A DNA stretch of 64,000 nucleotides, taken from positions 1 to 64,000 of the forward strand of contig CBDCBA010000014.1 of assembly GCA_965214125.1 (NCBI GenBank), written 5' to 3'. Origin of the DNA: CBDCBA01 sp965214125 (GTDB taxonomy: Bacteria; Planctomycetota; Phycisphaerae; Tepidisphaerales; Tepidisphaeraceae). Positions 1 to 9,209 of the stretch are shown here, one piece after another; position 1 is the first letter of the stretch; every line of letters starts with the position of its first letter. The notes under the pieces are model-generated. The model was not told the origin of the DNA, ran no database searches, and saw only the letters and a program-made list of their open reading frames with translations. The position numbers and the translations under genes are program-made.

Positions 1-748
1 CCTGCACGTCCTCTACTGCAATGCCGGCGGGCGGATTGGGGAACAGGTCGACATCCTCGGCCGGGCCGCGAAGGTCCACGGTCAGCCGGCGGACGCCGGG
101 GGCGTCGGGAACAAGGGCGACGGTCGCGTCGCGAAGAAATCGATCGCTCTCGATATCGACGGGAAGACGCTCGATCGCGGCCGCAAGCGTGTCGCGATGG
201 GCGGCGTCGTCATCGGCGCCCGTGCCCACCGTAATGCTGGCCGACGCGACCGCGGTTTCGGCGAGGCAGATGTCCTTGCAGACCAGGTACTGCACCAGGA
301 GCGACACCTCAGCCTGCTGGCCCGGCGTGGCATTGGCGGGAATCTTGAGTTCGGCTGGAAAAATGACGCTGCCGTCGTAGCCGTAGCCGATCAGGCCGCC
401 GTCGTCGGTGAACCGGATGGGCGTCGGGAAGGCGGGTTGGGTGGCAGACCACGCGCCGCCGCGCATCGCGGAGGCCGCACCGCCGCCGGGCAGGGTCCAG
501 GCGAACGTCGGCGGCTGACCGGCGTCGCCGGGGTTCGACCAATAGATGTGCCACTCGGGCTCCATCGTGAAGCGAACGCCGATCGGCACGGTGGACCCAG
601 GCGTCACAACGCGGTTCGGCACGATCAGCTCGACCTGGGCCCGCGGCTTCTCAGCGCCGAGGGGAACATCCTGCGCCGATGCGGACGCCGCGAGGTTGAG
701 TAGTGCGACGAGGCCGGGCAGGGCCATCGCGAGCGTGGGCCACAGCAT
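1..748 (-). CDS. DsbD/ScsB-type N-terminal domain protein, partial (3' end off window)
   Basis: The frame is open from an ATG at 748 to the window edge, about 249 codons, so the C-terminus is missing. Residues 1-26 look like a signal peptide (hydrophobic core, then ASA-Q). The mature part has WHIYW near residues 66-70, followed by NPGDAG, and a CKDIC cysteine pair near residue 157. These are typical of the periplasmic N-terminal domain of DsbD/ScsB thiol:disulfide interchange proteins, which pass reductant from a membrane domain to periplasmic partners. The membrane and thioredoxin domains, if present, lie beyond the edge. The gene is divergent from the HNH gene. The domain call is fairly sure; whether the full protein is a complete DsbD cannot be seen. 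Confidence 0.75.
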   Translation of the reverse strand, partial: MLWPTLAMALPGLVALLNLAASASAQDVPLGAEKPRAQVELIVPNRVVTPGSTVPIGVRFTMEPEWHIYWSNPGDAGQPPTFAWTLPGGGAASAMRGGAWSATQPAFPTPIRFTDDGGLIGYGYDGSVIFPAELKIPANATPGQQAEVSLLVQYLVCKDICLAETAVASASITVGTGADDDAAHRDTLAAAIERLPVDIESDRFLRDATVALVPDAPGVRRLTVDLRGPAEDVDLFPNPPAGIAVEDVQ

Positions 749-822
749 CGAAGCAGACTAACGCGAGCAGGCCGTGGGTTAAACGGGCAAACCGTCGGCC
801 CTGTGTTTGCGTTGGGCTAACA

Positions 823-852
823 TTGCCCGACGTTGCACGGCGCGGGTATACT
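823..852 (+). promoter_or_regulatory. Candidate housekeeping promoter for the HNH gene
   Basis: TTGCCC at 823-828 and TATACT at 847-852 are separated by 18 bp, close to sigma-70 consensus. They lie about 115 bp upstream of the HNH start in the divergent intergenic region. This is a pattern match only. Confidence 0.4.
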
Positions 853-969
853 GCTGGCACATCCACACGGCGTCCACGGACTCCCGCGCGGCCACGCCCT
901 GCTGTTGGCCAGGCCGCGAGCGATGTCCGACAAGGCCCGCTGGCCCGCCGTGAAAGGAGGTGCGAAGCC

Positions 970-1743
970 ATGAGTCGAGACGACTCCCAACACCGGGCGG
1001 CCGCTGCGGCGGTCGCGAGTCCCGCCACGGCAATGCCCGCGCAGGCGCTGAATTGGTCGGGCCTGCCCGACCTGACCACGCTCCCGGCCGAGGTCGCCGC
1101 CGCGTTTCAGCAGTCGCTCGAGGCGAACGTCTTGGTGCTGAACAAGCACTACCAAGCCGTGCGCATCGTGAACGTGCGCCGCGCTTTCGCCATGCTGTGC
1201 AAGCAGTTGGCGGAGGTGATCCACATCGAGACGCAGCGTGATGGCACGGTCAGCCGGTGGCAGAACCTGGACTTCGAGAGCTGGCAGGAGCTCAGCGAGC
1301 TGCACGCGCAGTTCGAGCCCGACGGATTCGACTGGATTCGCACGGTCAGCTTCCCGATCGCCGTGCCGCGGATCATCCGCCTGCTCGGTTACGACCGCCT
1401 GCCGCGCCAGGACGTGAAGTTCAATCGCCGCAACATCTTCGCCCGCGATGGCAACCGCTGCCAGTATTGCGGCAAGAAGTTCGGCACAAGCGAGTTGAGC
1501 CTCGACCACGTCCTGCCCCGCAGCCAGCAGGGGCCGACGACGTGGGACAACATCGTCACGTGCTGCATCGCCTGCAACGTCAAGAAGGGCGGCCGCACGC
1601 CCGAGCAGGCGAACATGAAGCTGCTGACCCGTCCCGTCAAGCCGAGGCGCAGCCCGAGCGTCCACGTACGCCTGGGCGACGAGCGGTACGCGTCGTGGAA
1701 GCAGTTTTTGGACGAGGCGTACTGGACGGTGGAGCTGAAGTAA
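970..1743 (+). CDS. HNH endonuclease family protein
   Basis: This 257-residue protein starts at the ATG at 970, which has a strong AAAGGAGG about 9 nt upstream; the longer open frame from 703 has no such support. The C-terminal third is a zinc-ribbon HNH domain. It has CQYC near residue 164, the LDHVLPRS histidine segment near 178, and DNIVTCCIACN supplying the second cysteine pair and the asparagine. The N-terminal part (NKHYQAVRIVNVRRAF) matches the conserved leader of a widespread bacterial HNH family of unknown target. It stands alone, convergent with a Uma2-family gene, so a mobile-element or restriction role is not indicated. Confidence 0.85.
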   Translation: MSRDDSQHRAAAAAVASPATAMPAQALNWSGLPDLTTLPAEVAAAFQQSLEANVLVLNKHYQAVRIVNVRRAFAMLCKQLAEVIHIETQRDGTVSRWQNLDFESWQELSELHAQFEPDGFDWIRTVSFPIAVPRIIRLLGYDRLPRQDVKFNRRNIFARDGNRCQYCGKKFGTSELSLDHVLPRSQQGPTTWDNIVTCCIACNVKKGGRTPEQANMKLLTRPVKPRRSPSVHVRLGDERYASWKQFLDEAYWTVELK

Positions 1744-1752
1744 GTGTGCAGG

Positions 1753-1788
1753 CGACGTGGCCGCGGATCGAGATCCGCGGCTACGTCG
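1753..1788. terminator. Palindrome between convergent genes
   Basis: CCGCGGATC at 1761-1769 pairs with GATCCGCGG at 1772-1780, and flanking CGACGT / ACGTCG extends the stem with two mismatches. It lies between the convergent HNH and Uma2 genes and overlaps the Uma2 stop codon. It is a likely bidirectional terminator. Confidence 0.5.
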
Positions 1789-2476
1789 TTTGGTCGGGCA
1801 GATCGCGAAAGAGCTTGGCGATCGGCATCGAAAACCCCGGCAGGAGATCGCCGCCGTAGAGGGACTCCGACGCGCCTAGCAGCGCAGCCGGAGTCGCTGT
1901 CGCTGCGGTAAAGACAGCCACCGTTCGCCGCTCGGGATCGATGAGCCAGGCGAGGCGGGTGCCGTTGTCGAAGTACTCACTCAGCTTCTGGCGCATCTCC
2001 GCGCGTGTATTTGATTCGCTCAAGACCTCCACGGCGAGGTCCGGCGCAAGTTCCGGCACCTTGTCCCGGGGGAGTCGCCCGTTCGGCAGTCGCTCCCGGG
2101 CAAAGGCACACACGTCCGGCAGGCGAATGCGATCCACAGTGGCCAACTTCAACGTGCTGTCGGCACCGCTGAAGATGAACCGGTCGCCGTTGTCGTCGTT
2201 CCAGACGACGAGTCGGCTGCTGAGTTGCGTGCCGACCGAGGCTTCATGAAGGCTCATGGGTTTCGCGACAAGGGTTCCGTCGATCAACTCGCAAAGCCGC
2301 TTGTCGTGACCTTCAACAAGGCGCAGCAAATCGGCCTCCGTGGCCGTGCCGGGCCACGGGTCGAAGATGATGCGGTCGAGCGGGATGTCGCCGAGCGAGG
2401 CAATCCACTCGCGGCCGCTGTGGAAGCGACGCTCGGTGAGCACGCGGGCCGTCGGCGGTGGCGTGGCGGTGGTCAT
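1781..2476 (-). CDS. Uma2 family endonuclease-like protein (DUF820)
   Basis: This 231-residue protein has the Uma2/DUF820 pattern, a PD-(D/E)XK-type fold. It shows LCELIDGTLVAKPMS near residue 60, a central RLPDVCAF segment with the acidic residue, APDLAVEVLSESN near 150, and then K/Y-rich KLSEYFDNGTRLAWLIDPE. The EVLS glutamate and downstream lysine fit the nuclease-fold core. These proteins are abundant in cyanobacteria and planctomycetes and their biological role is not established. The gene is convergent with HNH and 22 bp downstream of the pyruvyl transferase gene on the same strand. Confidence 0.85.
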   Translation of the reverse strand: MTTATPPPTARVLTERRFHSGREWIASLGDIPLDRIIFDPWPGTATEADLLRLVEGHDKRLCELIDGTLVAKPMSLHEASVGTQLSSRLVVWNDDNGDRFIFSGADSTLKLATVDRIRLPDVCAFARERLPNGRLPRDKVPELAPDLAVEVLSESNTRAEMRQKLSEYFDNGTRLAWLIDPERRTVAVFTAATATPAALLGASESLYGGDLLPGFSMPIAKLFRDLPDQTT

Positions 2477-2498
2477 AGCCGAATCAGTGTAGCGAAAC

Positions 2499-3854
2499 TC
2501 ACATCGAACTACCGCCCACGCACGCGGCGGCGATGGCGTCCATCTGTTCGGTCGCCTTGGCCTTCACCCCGACCAGCGCCGCCGCCAAACGCTCCCTGGC
2601 GGACCGGCGGTTCTCCCAAGCCGACCACAGCACCGCGCCTGCGTCGGCGGTGTCGAGTTGCATCGGGTCGCTCACGGCATCGCCGCTGTCGCAGGCGTCG
2701 AAGATGCCCTGCGTCTTGATGCTGTACGCGATCGCCGCCGTCGGAACGCCGCTGGAGAGGGCGGCGATCGTGGAGTGCATGCGCGTGCCGCAGAACCAGT
2801 CGCACTGGCCGATCACCCACTTGATCTCCCCCTGATCGAAGCTGCTCGGCAGGATGCTCACGCGCTTCTGCTCGTCAGGCGAGAGTTCGTTGAACAGCGT
2901 TTGGCACGCCTGCGGGTCGCTTTCATAGTGGCCCAGCGGGCGGATGACGTGCGGCACGAGCAGGACGCGGGCGTCGCTGTCGTCAAGCAACTTGCGCAGC
3001 AGGCCGCGGACAAGCTGCCCGTAGTCGGCGCGGAAGCCGAAGTCGCGGTTGGCCTTCTCGAGATCGTTCAGGATCAGCCCGCTCACGTTGAGCCCGACGA
3101 TGGGCGTGCCGCGCTCGGCAAGGAGCTCGGACAAATCGTTCGGCAACCGCTCCGGCCGGCGCGGCGGCAGGCCAAAGGCGACATCCGTTCCCTGGCGATG
3201 GCGGTCCGGGTCGAAGTCTTGGCCGAGCAACTCCTTCAACCGCGCGAAGCTGATGGCATCGCGGGCCCACGATTGCGCCGAGCCGCGGACCAGGTCGGCC
3301 GCCGTCGCGCGGTTCTTGGCGTCCTTGAACGGCCCGTACGTCTGCGGCAGCAGGATCAGCGGCAGGCCGGCGTCGAGGGCCATCCGCTTCGTCTGCACGA
3401 TGCGGTCATAACGCCACTGCCCGTAGATGTCTGAAAAGCTATCGCCGCCGCTGATGTCGAGGATGGCCGACGCGCTCCGCAGCCGCCGGGCAATCGGGTT
3501 GGCGAGCCCGCCGAGCTTGAGCGAGAACTCGAGGTTGGCCAGCGAGTCGCTGCGCCAAATCTTCTTGCTCCAACGCCCGCCCGCGCGAGTGTAGGGAGCG
3601 GCCGGGACGTCGCCCGCCGCGGGGAGTTCCCGCTGCTCGTGTCCCTCGCTGTGATCGAAGACCAGCACGTCCGCGCCGGGCAAGCGGCCGACGAGGCCGC
3701 GGATGCACGACTCGGTCAGCGCGCCCACCCCCAGATTGGCCGTGTCGAATCCGCCGCCGAAGAGGGCGAGCGTGCCGACGGCGCCCGATGTGGCCTGTGC
3801 GGGCTCAGCGGCCGGGGCGGGATTCGTCGTTGGAGTCGGGAGCAGCGTCATCAT
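2499..3854 (-). CDS. Polysaccharide pyruvyl transferase family protein
   Basis: This 451-residue protein has the layout of the polysaccharide pyruvyl transferase family. FGGGFDTANLGVGALTES near residue 33 is the entry Rossmann strand and loop. ILDISGGDSFSDIYGQWR near 135 is the central GGD motif. LILLPQTYGPFKD is the LPQTYGPF signature, followed by SAQSWARDAISF and DWFCGTRMHSTIAALSSGVPT near 360, the G-x-R-x-H-x2-I-A motif. Family members add ketal-pyruvate to surface polysaccharides. No glycan cluster is visible nearby, so the substrate is unknown. The N-terminal 35 residues are Pro/Ala/Thr-rich. Confidence 0.85.
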   Translation of the reverse strand: MMTLLPTPTTNPAPAAEPAQATSGAVGTLALFGGGFDTANLGVGALTESCIRGLVGRLPGADVLVFDHSEGHEQRELPAAGDVPAAPYTRAGGRWSKKIWRSDSLANLEFSLKLGGLANPIARRLRSASAILDISGGDSFSDIYGQWRYDRIVQTKRMALDAGLPLILLPQTYGPFKDAKNRATAADLVRGSAQSWARDAISFARLKELLGQDFDPDRHRQGTDVAFGLPPRRPERLPNDLSELLAERGTPIVGLNVSGLILNDLEKANRDFGFRADYGQLVRGLLRKLLDDSDARVLLVPHVIRPLGHYESDPQACQTLFNELSPDEQKRVSILPSSFDQGEIKWVIGQCDWFCGTRMHSTIAALSSGVPTAAIAYSIKTQGIFDACDSGDAVSDPMQLDTADAGAVLWSAWENRRSARERLAAALVGVKAKATEQMDAIAAACVGGSSM

Positions 3855-3952
3855 CGGCAGTGGGCGTCAGCGGGGCGGGGCGGCGGTCGCGTCTACGTTC
3901 GTGTATCGACCGGCGGCCAACGCCCCTTTGCCCGGCAACGCCAACCAACGGC

Positions 3953-3989
3953 GGCGGGGGCGGGGCACGCTAGGTGCCCCGCCCCCGCC
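3953..3989 (-). terminator. Perfect 16-bp GC hairpin downstream of the RTX gene
   Basis: The arms at 3953-3968 and 3974-3989 are perfect inverted repeats around a 5-nt loop (GCTAG). The hairpin begins about 32 bp past the RTX stop codon on the minus strand, ahead of the pyruvyl transferase gene. It is a probable terminator, although no U-tract follows. Confidence 0.55.
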
Positions 3990-4020
3990 ACGGGAGGACC
4001 GACATTGGCCGCTGCTGACC

Positions 4021-6582
4021 TTAGCCGGCGGTCACGTTCACGAGCTGCATGCCCTCAATCGGATCGTTCGTCAGGCGATCGATCGTGTGCTGCGTGAAGA
4101 CCGTGTCCTTGATCAGGAAGTTGTGGGCCTGGAACTGGAACTTGTACCTCCGGGTCGCGTCGGCCGTTTGGGGCTCGTCGCGGAAGAGCACGTTCTGGTC
4201 GGCCCAACTGTTGTCAATGAACAGGACGTGCTCGTGGGTGCCGAAGAGCTGCGTGAAGGGGTGGGTGTCGTCCTCGGTCATGTCCATGTGGACGTCGACG
4301 AAGGCCACGTTCAGGAAGCTGGCGACATCTGGGTCGGGCAGGTGGCCGTTTCCGTCCTGGAGGAGCATGCCCTGGGTGCGGCCGATGTCAGTCGCCTCAA
4401 CGCCGTAGTAGATCACATTTTCGTGGCCGCCCCAGAGTTGGACGACATCCAGGTGCAGCTTGGGCACCACCGGGCGCATGTGGTCGATCGTGACGTTCAC
4501 CACGAAGGTCGACTGCTGCAGCGCGTCGCCGCTGATCTTGTAGGCCGAGGAGTTGCGGACCAGCTCCGAGGCGACCCAGCCGTAGCGCATGTCCTCGACG
4601 TGGCTGTTGGTGACGTAGGTGGCCATCTCCGGGCCCTCGTCCTTGCGGACCGGCGTCTGCTGGCCCTTGAAGACGTGGGTCCAGCCGATCGAGTCGTACC
4701 ACTCCACGCCGTCGAACCACACCTGATCGTCGGGCTCGTTGTAGTACATCTTGAGCTTGGCGAAGTCGAAGCTCACGTTGTGCCAGCGGAGCATGTCCAG
4801 GCCCGGACGCAGCGGCTTGGTCGGGCTGCTGCTCTTGAGCACGATGTCGCGCGTGTCCAAGTGCGCGGCACCCTCGACCGTCACCCACTGGGTGTTGTTG
4901 CGGCGGGCCTCCCACTCGTCGACCATGTACTCGCCGGCCTCCATCAGCACGATGCGACCGCCATCGGGCACCTTCACCAGCGCGGCCTCGAGCGACCGGA
5001 GCGGGCTGTTGAGCGAGCCGTTCGCTCCGTCATTCCCCGCCGAAGGCTTGACGTAGATGACCGGGGCCTCCACGCCGTCGGGGTTGGCGTACAGCACCAT
5101 CGACTCGAGCAGGCGGGGCTGGCCCTTCGTTGGGAAGGCGATCGCGCGAACCTCGGCGCGGGTCTCGCCGCCGGCGAAGTCGGCCGCGTCGAGCACCGCA
5201 TAGTACTCCTCGACGCCCGTACGCGGGTTGAGCCGCATCTCCGTCACCGCCACGCTCTGTCCGCCGTTGACACTGAACTCCACCCGGTCGATGCCGGCGG
5301 CGTGGAAGGCAATCACTCCGACCTCGAACTTGCCGTCGAAGTGCTGCGAGGGAACCACGTCCCAGCGGGCGATCGCCTTGGCGTCGGCGTAGAGGCCGCT
5401 GCCGTAAGCGCCCGGCTCGGTGGTCTGGCCGGTGAAGCCGTTGCCCGGCACAATCCGCTCGCCCTTGCCGGACTTGTCGAACGCGCCCGAGTCGTCCTTC
5501 TCGTCACCTGAGCCGTCGTCGTTGCCGTTGTCGTCGTCATCGTTGCCGGTGTCGCCGCGACCCGTGTCGTCGTCGTCGTCGGACCGACCCGAATCGTCGC
5601 CGGACTCGTCGTCGCCTGAGCCGCTATCGTTGCCCACGCCGCGGTCGTCGTCGTCGCGGTCGTCGTCAGAGTTCGAACCGCCGCGGCTGCCGGAGTCGTC
5701 GATCGAGCCTGCGAAAGTGTCGACGCTCGGATCGAAGTCGGCGTAAACGGCATCATTATCCTTCACGAAGGTGTCGGCGCCGCCGGCACCGAGAAGGACG
5801 GAGCGGCCACCGCCGTCGAGGCCGTCGTCGCCCAGACCGCCGTCGATGGCATCGAAGCCGTCGTGGCCGAAGAGGCGGTCGTCGCCGGTGTTGCCATCGA
5901 GAATATCGTTGCCGCTCTCGCCGAGCAGGAGGTCGTCGCCCTCCTCGCCCTCGACGCGGTCGTTTCCGGCGCCGCCGCGGACCAGGTCATCGCCGTCGCC
6001 ACTGTTGAGGCGGTCGTCGCCGTTTCCGCCCAAGATCGAATCGGCGCCGGCGTGGCCTTCGATCCAGTCGTCGCCCGCGACGCCGCTGAGCAGGTCGTCG
6101 CCGTCGTTGCCGTGCAGGGTATCGTCGCCCGCCAGGCCGGTGATGACGTCGTCGCCGGCGCCGCCGGCGAGCATGTCGTTGCCGGTGCCGCCGATGATCT
6201 CGTCGTTGCCGGTGCCGCCGTCGACGACGAGGGCGATGTCGACGCTGCTACCGGCCTCGACGTAGTCGTCGCCGGCGCCCGCGTCGACCACGATCCGCTT
6301 TACGTCGGCGTAGGTGAACTCGTGCGTCTCGTCGTTGTCGGCGACGATGAGCTTCTCCCCCTCCTGGCCGAATAGGACCGCGTCGTCGCCGTCGGTGCCT
6401 TGAATGGTCAGCGTGCCGCTCTCAAACGTGGCCGACATCAGGCGGCGGTGTTCAAGGACCTCGAATGCCGCCGACTGAAGAATGATGTCGCGGCCAGCCC
6501 TGGGGGCGAGTGACTTGGCCAAGCTGATCGCGGTCGGGGCGATGCGGGTCGAGCGACGGCGGGGGGTGAAGGTCTGGAGCAT
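4021..6582 (-). CDS. LEPR-type secreted RTX calcium-binding protein with beta-helix-like C-terminus
   Basis: From the ATG at 6582 the product is 853 residues. EVLEHRRLMSA near residue 45 is a variant of the LEPR-XLL motif found at the N-terminus of exported planctomycete proteins. About fifteen RTX nonapeptides of the GGxGxDx type follow (roughly residues 90-245), predicting a Ca2+-binding parallel beta-roll. Next is an Asp/Ser/Gly linker of about 80 residues. The C-terminal half begins with IYVKPSAGNDGANGS and PDGGRIVLMEAGEY, as in right-handed beta-helix surface proteins. The frame stays open upstream, and codons back to an ATG at 6807 are also G/C-ending, so a 75-residue longer form is possible. 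I preferred 6582 because the LEPR motif normally lies close to the start. The ligand or substrate is unknown. Confidence 0.75.
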   Translation of the reverse strand: MLQTFTPRRRSTRIAPTAISLAKSLAPRAGRDIILQSAAFEVLEHRRLMSATFESGTLTIQGTDGDDAVLFGQEGEKLIVADNDETHEFTYADVKRIVVDAGAGDDYVEAGSSVDIALVVDGGTGNDEIIGGTGNDMLAGGAGDDVITGLAGDDTLHGNDGDDLLSGVAGDDWIEGHAGADSILGGNGDDRLNSGDGDDLVRGGAGNDRVEGEEGDDLLLGESGNDILDGNTGDDRLFGHDGFDAIDGGLGDDGLDGGGRSVLLGAGGADTFVKDNDAVYADFDPSVDTFAGSIDDSGSRGGSNSDDDRDDDDRGVGNDSGSGDDESGDDSGRSDDDDDTGRGDTGNDDDDNGNDDGSGDEKDDSGAFDKSGKGERIVPGNGFTGQTTEPGAYGSGLYADAKAIARWDVVPSQHFDGKFEVGVIAFHAAGIDRVEFSVNGGQSVAVTEMRLNPRTGVEEYYAVLDAADFAGGETRAEVRAIAFPTKGQPRLLESMVLYANPDGVEAPVIYVKPSAGNDGANGSLNSPLRSLEAALVKVPDGGRIVLMEAGEYMVDEWEARRNNTQWVTVEGAAHLDTRDIVLKSSSPTKPLRPGLDMLRWHNVSFDFAKLKMYYNEPDDQVWFDGVEWYDSIGWTHVFKGQQTPVRKDEGPEMATYVTNSHVEDMRYGWVASELVRNSSAYKISGDALQQSTFVVNVTIDHMRPVVPKLHLDVVQLWGGHENVIYYGVEATDIGRTQGMLLQDGNGHLPDPDVASFLNVAFVDVHMDMTEDDTHPFTQLFGTHEHVLFIDNSWADQNVLFRDEPQTADATRRYKFQFQAHNFLIKDTVFTQHTIDRLTNDPIEGMQLVNVTAG

Positions 6583-7265
6583 GAGTCGGACATCACATCC
6601 CGCGGCAAAGTGGGCAAAGACTGCCACGCACGCGGCGGCGTCCGATATGGCCAAAGCGGCCTTGCTGCGGCGCCAGGCGGGTTCGGCTCGGGAAACGATG
6701 TTCCGGCTTTTCTGGTGCTCCTTCGCGGCGAGGGGTCGACGAATCCGTTCGTCGAGCTTGTTCAAGGTGGCTGCGATGGGGCGGGCGGCCTTGGAGAAGG
6801 TCGGCATTAATTTCGCTCTAGGTCTGGGGAACGGCGGGTGGAAACACGTCGTGACGCCAGGCCTGCGCGGCCGAACGCCGTGGGCGGCCGCCTCGTGCGG
6901 CCGACGGGGGTTAAAGCACACTCTCCCCGACCAACCAAAGCCGGCGGGGACCCGGTGGACGCCCGACTTGCCGTCGCGTTAGTCCGGTAAATCGTCGCGG
7001 TGCAACTTTTCCCCACCAACCAGCCACACGTCGCGTCCGCCTGAGATGTCTGTACGGCTCGGACAACCTGTGCGGCCTGATCCACTATCGGACGCAGGCG
7101 TGCGACTCCATAAACAATAGTCGCACCCTCGCCCAAGCCGGTCATACTGTCGGGGTGATCTGGTTCGCCGCTGGGTGCCAGTGCGACCTTGCGGTAGTCG
7201 GACCCAGATACTGCAAGGATGCAGTGACACCCGAGTTGATCTCCTACAGGCGATCGAACCCTGGG
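6583..7265. other. 683-bp gap with no convincing gene
   Basis: This lies between the M48 gene and the RTX gene, both on the minus strand. Open frames exist but none has a recognisable domain. The part next to the RTX gene may be an N-terminal extension of it (in-frame ATG at 6807), and the rest is probably its leader. I see no tRNA or clear terminator. Confidence 0.4.
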
Positions 7266-8168
7266 CTATAGCCGTCGCCCTTTGCTCAGAGAGGCCGGCA
7301 CGCCGGTCGGGAAGCGATCACGCACGAACTCCTCAATGGCCTCAATCCGGCTCTCGGGGTGCGGGTGCGTCGACATGAACTCCGGCTGCTTCCCGCCACC
7401 GCTGGCGTCGCGAAGAATCTCCATCACGCGCACCATCTCCCGCGGGTCGTAGCCGGCGTCGACGAGGTAATCGAGGCCGAGGGCGTCGCTTTGAAGCTCG
7501 TCCTTGCGGCCGTAGCTCATGTTGATGAAGTTCGACACGTACTGCGTCGCCTGCGCGGCGGTCAGGTCGCCGGTGCCGACGGCGGCGGCGCTGGCGAGCT
7601 GCTGACCAAGTTGCGCTTTAGCCATCCGCTCGGCGCCATGCCGCTCGACGACGTGGCCGATCTCGTGCCCGAGCACGCCCGCCAACTGCGCCTCGTTCTC
7701 CAGCCGGTTGAACAGCGCCGTTGTGATGAAGACCGGCCCGCCGGGCAGGGCGAAGGCGTTGACCGTGTCCGGATCGTCCAGCAGCGTGAACGTGAACCGC
7801 CACGGGATCCCCTTCTCCTGGAGCGTCTGCTCAAGCCGGCTGTCGCGGAGCAGCTTGTTCCCCACGGCGGCGACGAATTGGGCGGCCGGGTCGCTCGGAT
7901 CGATTTGCCCGCCCATCTGGCGGACCATCTCCGGGGCGCTGGAGTAGCCCATCCGCACCTCCTGCTCGAAGGAGAGGCTGACGCGCTCGTTCTCGCCGGT
8001 GATGGGATTTTCCTGAGTGCTGAAGAAATAGCTGCCGATCGCGACGGCGGCGATGATGAGAGCGATGAGGATGCGTCCCTTGCCTCCGCCCAGGCTGCTC
8101 CTGCCGCGGCGTCCGTAGCCGCCAAAGCCCCGGCGGCGGGTGGGGGATCCAACTTTGAACAGGGGCAT
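7266..8168 (-). CDS. M48 family metallopeptidase, membrane-anchored
   Basis: The 300-residue product starts at the ATG at 8168. Residues 1-30 are basic and glycine-rich, and residues 33-50 form one transmembrane helix. GHEIGHVVERH near 167-177 contains the HExxH zinc motif, and the ELQSDALG segment near 213 supplies the third ligand. ALPGGPVFITTALF before the zinc helix and STHPHPESRIEAI near 275 complete the M48 pattern. Such proteases degrade envelope proteins. The longer frame upstream to 8405 overlaps the divergent promoter region and is not supported. Confidence 0.9.
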   Translation of the reverse strand: MPLFKVGSPTRRRGFGGYGRRGRSSLGGGKGRILIALIIAAVAIGSYFFSTQENPITGENERVSLSFEQEVRMGYSSAPEMVRQMGGQIDPSDPAAQFVAAVGNKLLRDSRLEQTLQEKGIPWRFTFTLLDDPDTVNAFALPGGPVFITTALFNRLENEAQLAGVLGHEIGHVVERHGAERMAKAQLGQQLASAAAVGTGDLTAAQATQYVSNFINMSYGRKDELQSDALGLDYLVDAGYDPREMVRVMEILRDASGGGKQPEFMSTHPHPESRIEAIEEFVRDRFPTGVPASLSKGRRL

Positions 8169-8367
8169 GGCGGTCTCCGTAAAGAGAGCGGTTGTACCGC
8201 CGGCCGCGTCGGCCGTCAGTCGCCAATCCCGCGGGCGGGCCGCTCTCCTTGAACGAGAGGCCTCCGCTCCGTAGGTTGCCCGTCGGCCGCGACAGGAGGT
8301 CGCCGCCGCCCGCCGAGGATGGTCATCTTCCTCGCACATCTCATCCTTCCACCGCCAGGAGCCACGG

Positions 8368-9150
8368 ATGGCCAAAGCACCGCCGCGCCGGACCGGACCC
8401 CGCACCGGGGGCCGCCTCGCACTCTTCGAAGTTCTTCAAGCGCAGCCGGAGGGCGACGCCGCCCAGGGGCCGCCCAATCCCGTGCCGGCGCACGCGGCAG
8501 GGTCACAGGCCACAAGGTCTCCACAGACCGCCCCCGCGCAGCCGGCGATGCCGACGTACGCGTCCGCGCCAGCCGAGCCCTTGCGAGGCGGCCTGACGGG
8601 CGGGCAGATCGGCATGGCCGTCGGTGGGTTGCTTTGCATCCTGCTGGCGTGCGGGGCGTTCTTCTTCGGCCGCATGTCCGCGAGCACGGCGGAGGACGCG
8701 GCGCCGGTCGAACTCGTGCCCGAAGCCCTCGCCGTGGGCGGTCCGACCGGGAGGCAGGCCGCCCCCGCCACGCGAACGCCGGCCGCGTCGGTGCTCAAGA
8801 CCTCCACGGCTGAACTTCGATCGCGCCAAGCCGCGGTTGAGCGGTCTGGCCCCGTGCAGCGTGTGGCCGGAACGAACTACCTGCTCGTGCAAAGCTACGC
8901 CAGGAGCGAGGGCGACCGCGCCGAGGCGACCGTCGCGGCCCTCCGCGCCGCCGGCATCGACGCCACGATCGAGACGGGCATCAAGGGCTGGCCTAACCGG
9001 CTGTGCATCTTCGGCACCGAGTCGTTCGAGCGCGTTCGGAAGAACCCGGCCTACAACAGTTACCTCGCCCGCGTGAAGGCCGTCGGCAACAGCACGACCA
9101 ATCGCAAGATCAAACGCTTCGACCCCATGCCGGTGCGCTGGGATCATTGA
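8368..9150 (+). CDS. Single-pass membrane protein with SPOR-like C-terminal domain
   Basis: The 260-residue protein has a Pro/Ala-rich N-terminus (1-70), one transmembrane helix near residues 75-98 (GMAVGGLLCILLACGAFFFG) and a low-complexity periplasmic linker. From about 165 it has a compact domain, NYLLVQSYARSEGD...AALRAAGIDATIETG, which resembles the peptidoglycan-binding SPOR fold. SPOR proteins usually localise to denuded glycan strands at division sites. It is divergent from the M48 protease and 59 bp upstream of argF. The SPOR assignment is by layout and is moderately sure. Confidence 0.6.
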   Translation: MAKAPPRRTGPRTGGRLALFEVLQAQPEGDAAQGPPNPVPAHAAGSQATRSPQTAPAQPAMPTYASAPAEPLRGGLTGGQIGMAVGGLLCILLACGAFFFGRMSASTAEDAAPVELVPEALAVGGPTGRQAAPATRTPAASVLKTSTAELRSRQAAVERSGPVQRVAGTNYLLVQSYARSEGDRAEATVAALRAAGIDATIETGIKGWPNRLCIFGTESFERVRKNPAYNSYLARVKAVGNSTTNRKIKRFDPMPVRWDH

Positions 9151-9209
9151 TCGGTCATCAGAACCGTCCCGGCGATTGTGCTTCGCGGCCGAATCGCGAT
9201 CCTCCCCGG

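Noticed and set aside
3703..5511. 602-codon plus-strand frame opposite the RTX gene
   Set aside because: Val/His/Leu-rich shadow of the RTX reading frame with no motif; long shadows are expected at this GC content.
7190..7265. T-arm-like sequence near the end of the M48 gene considered as a tRNA
   Set aside because: No D-arm, anticodon stem or acceptor stem could be paired with it.
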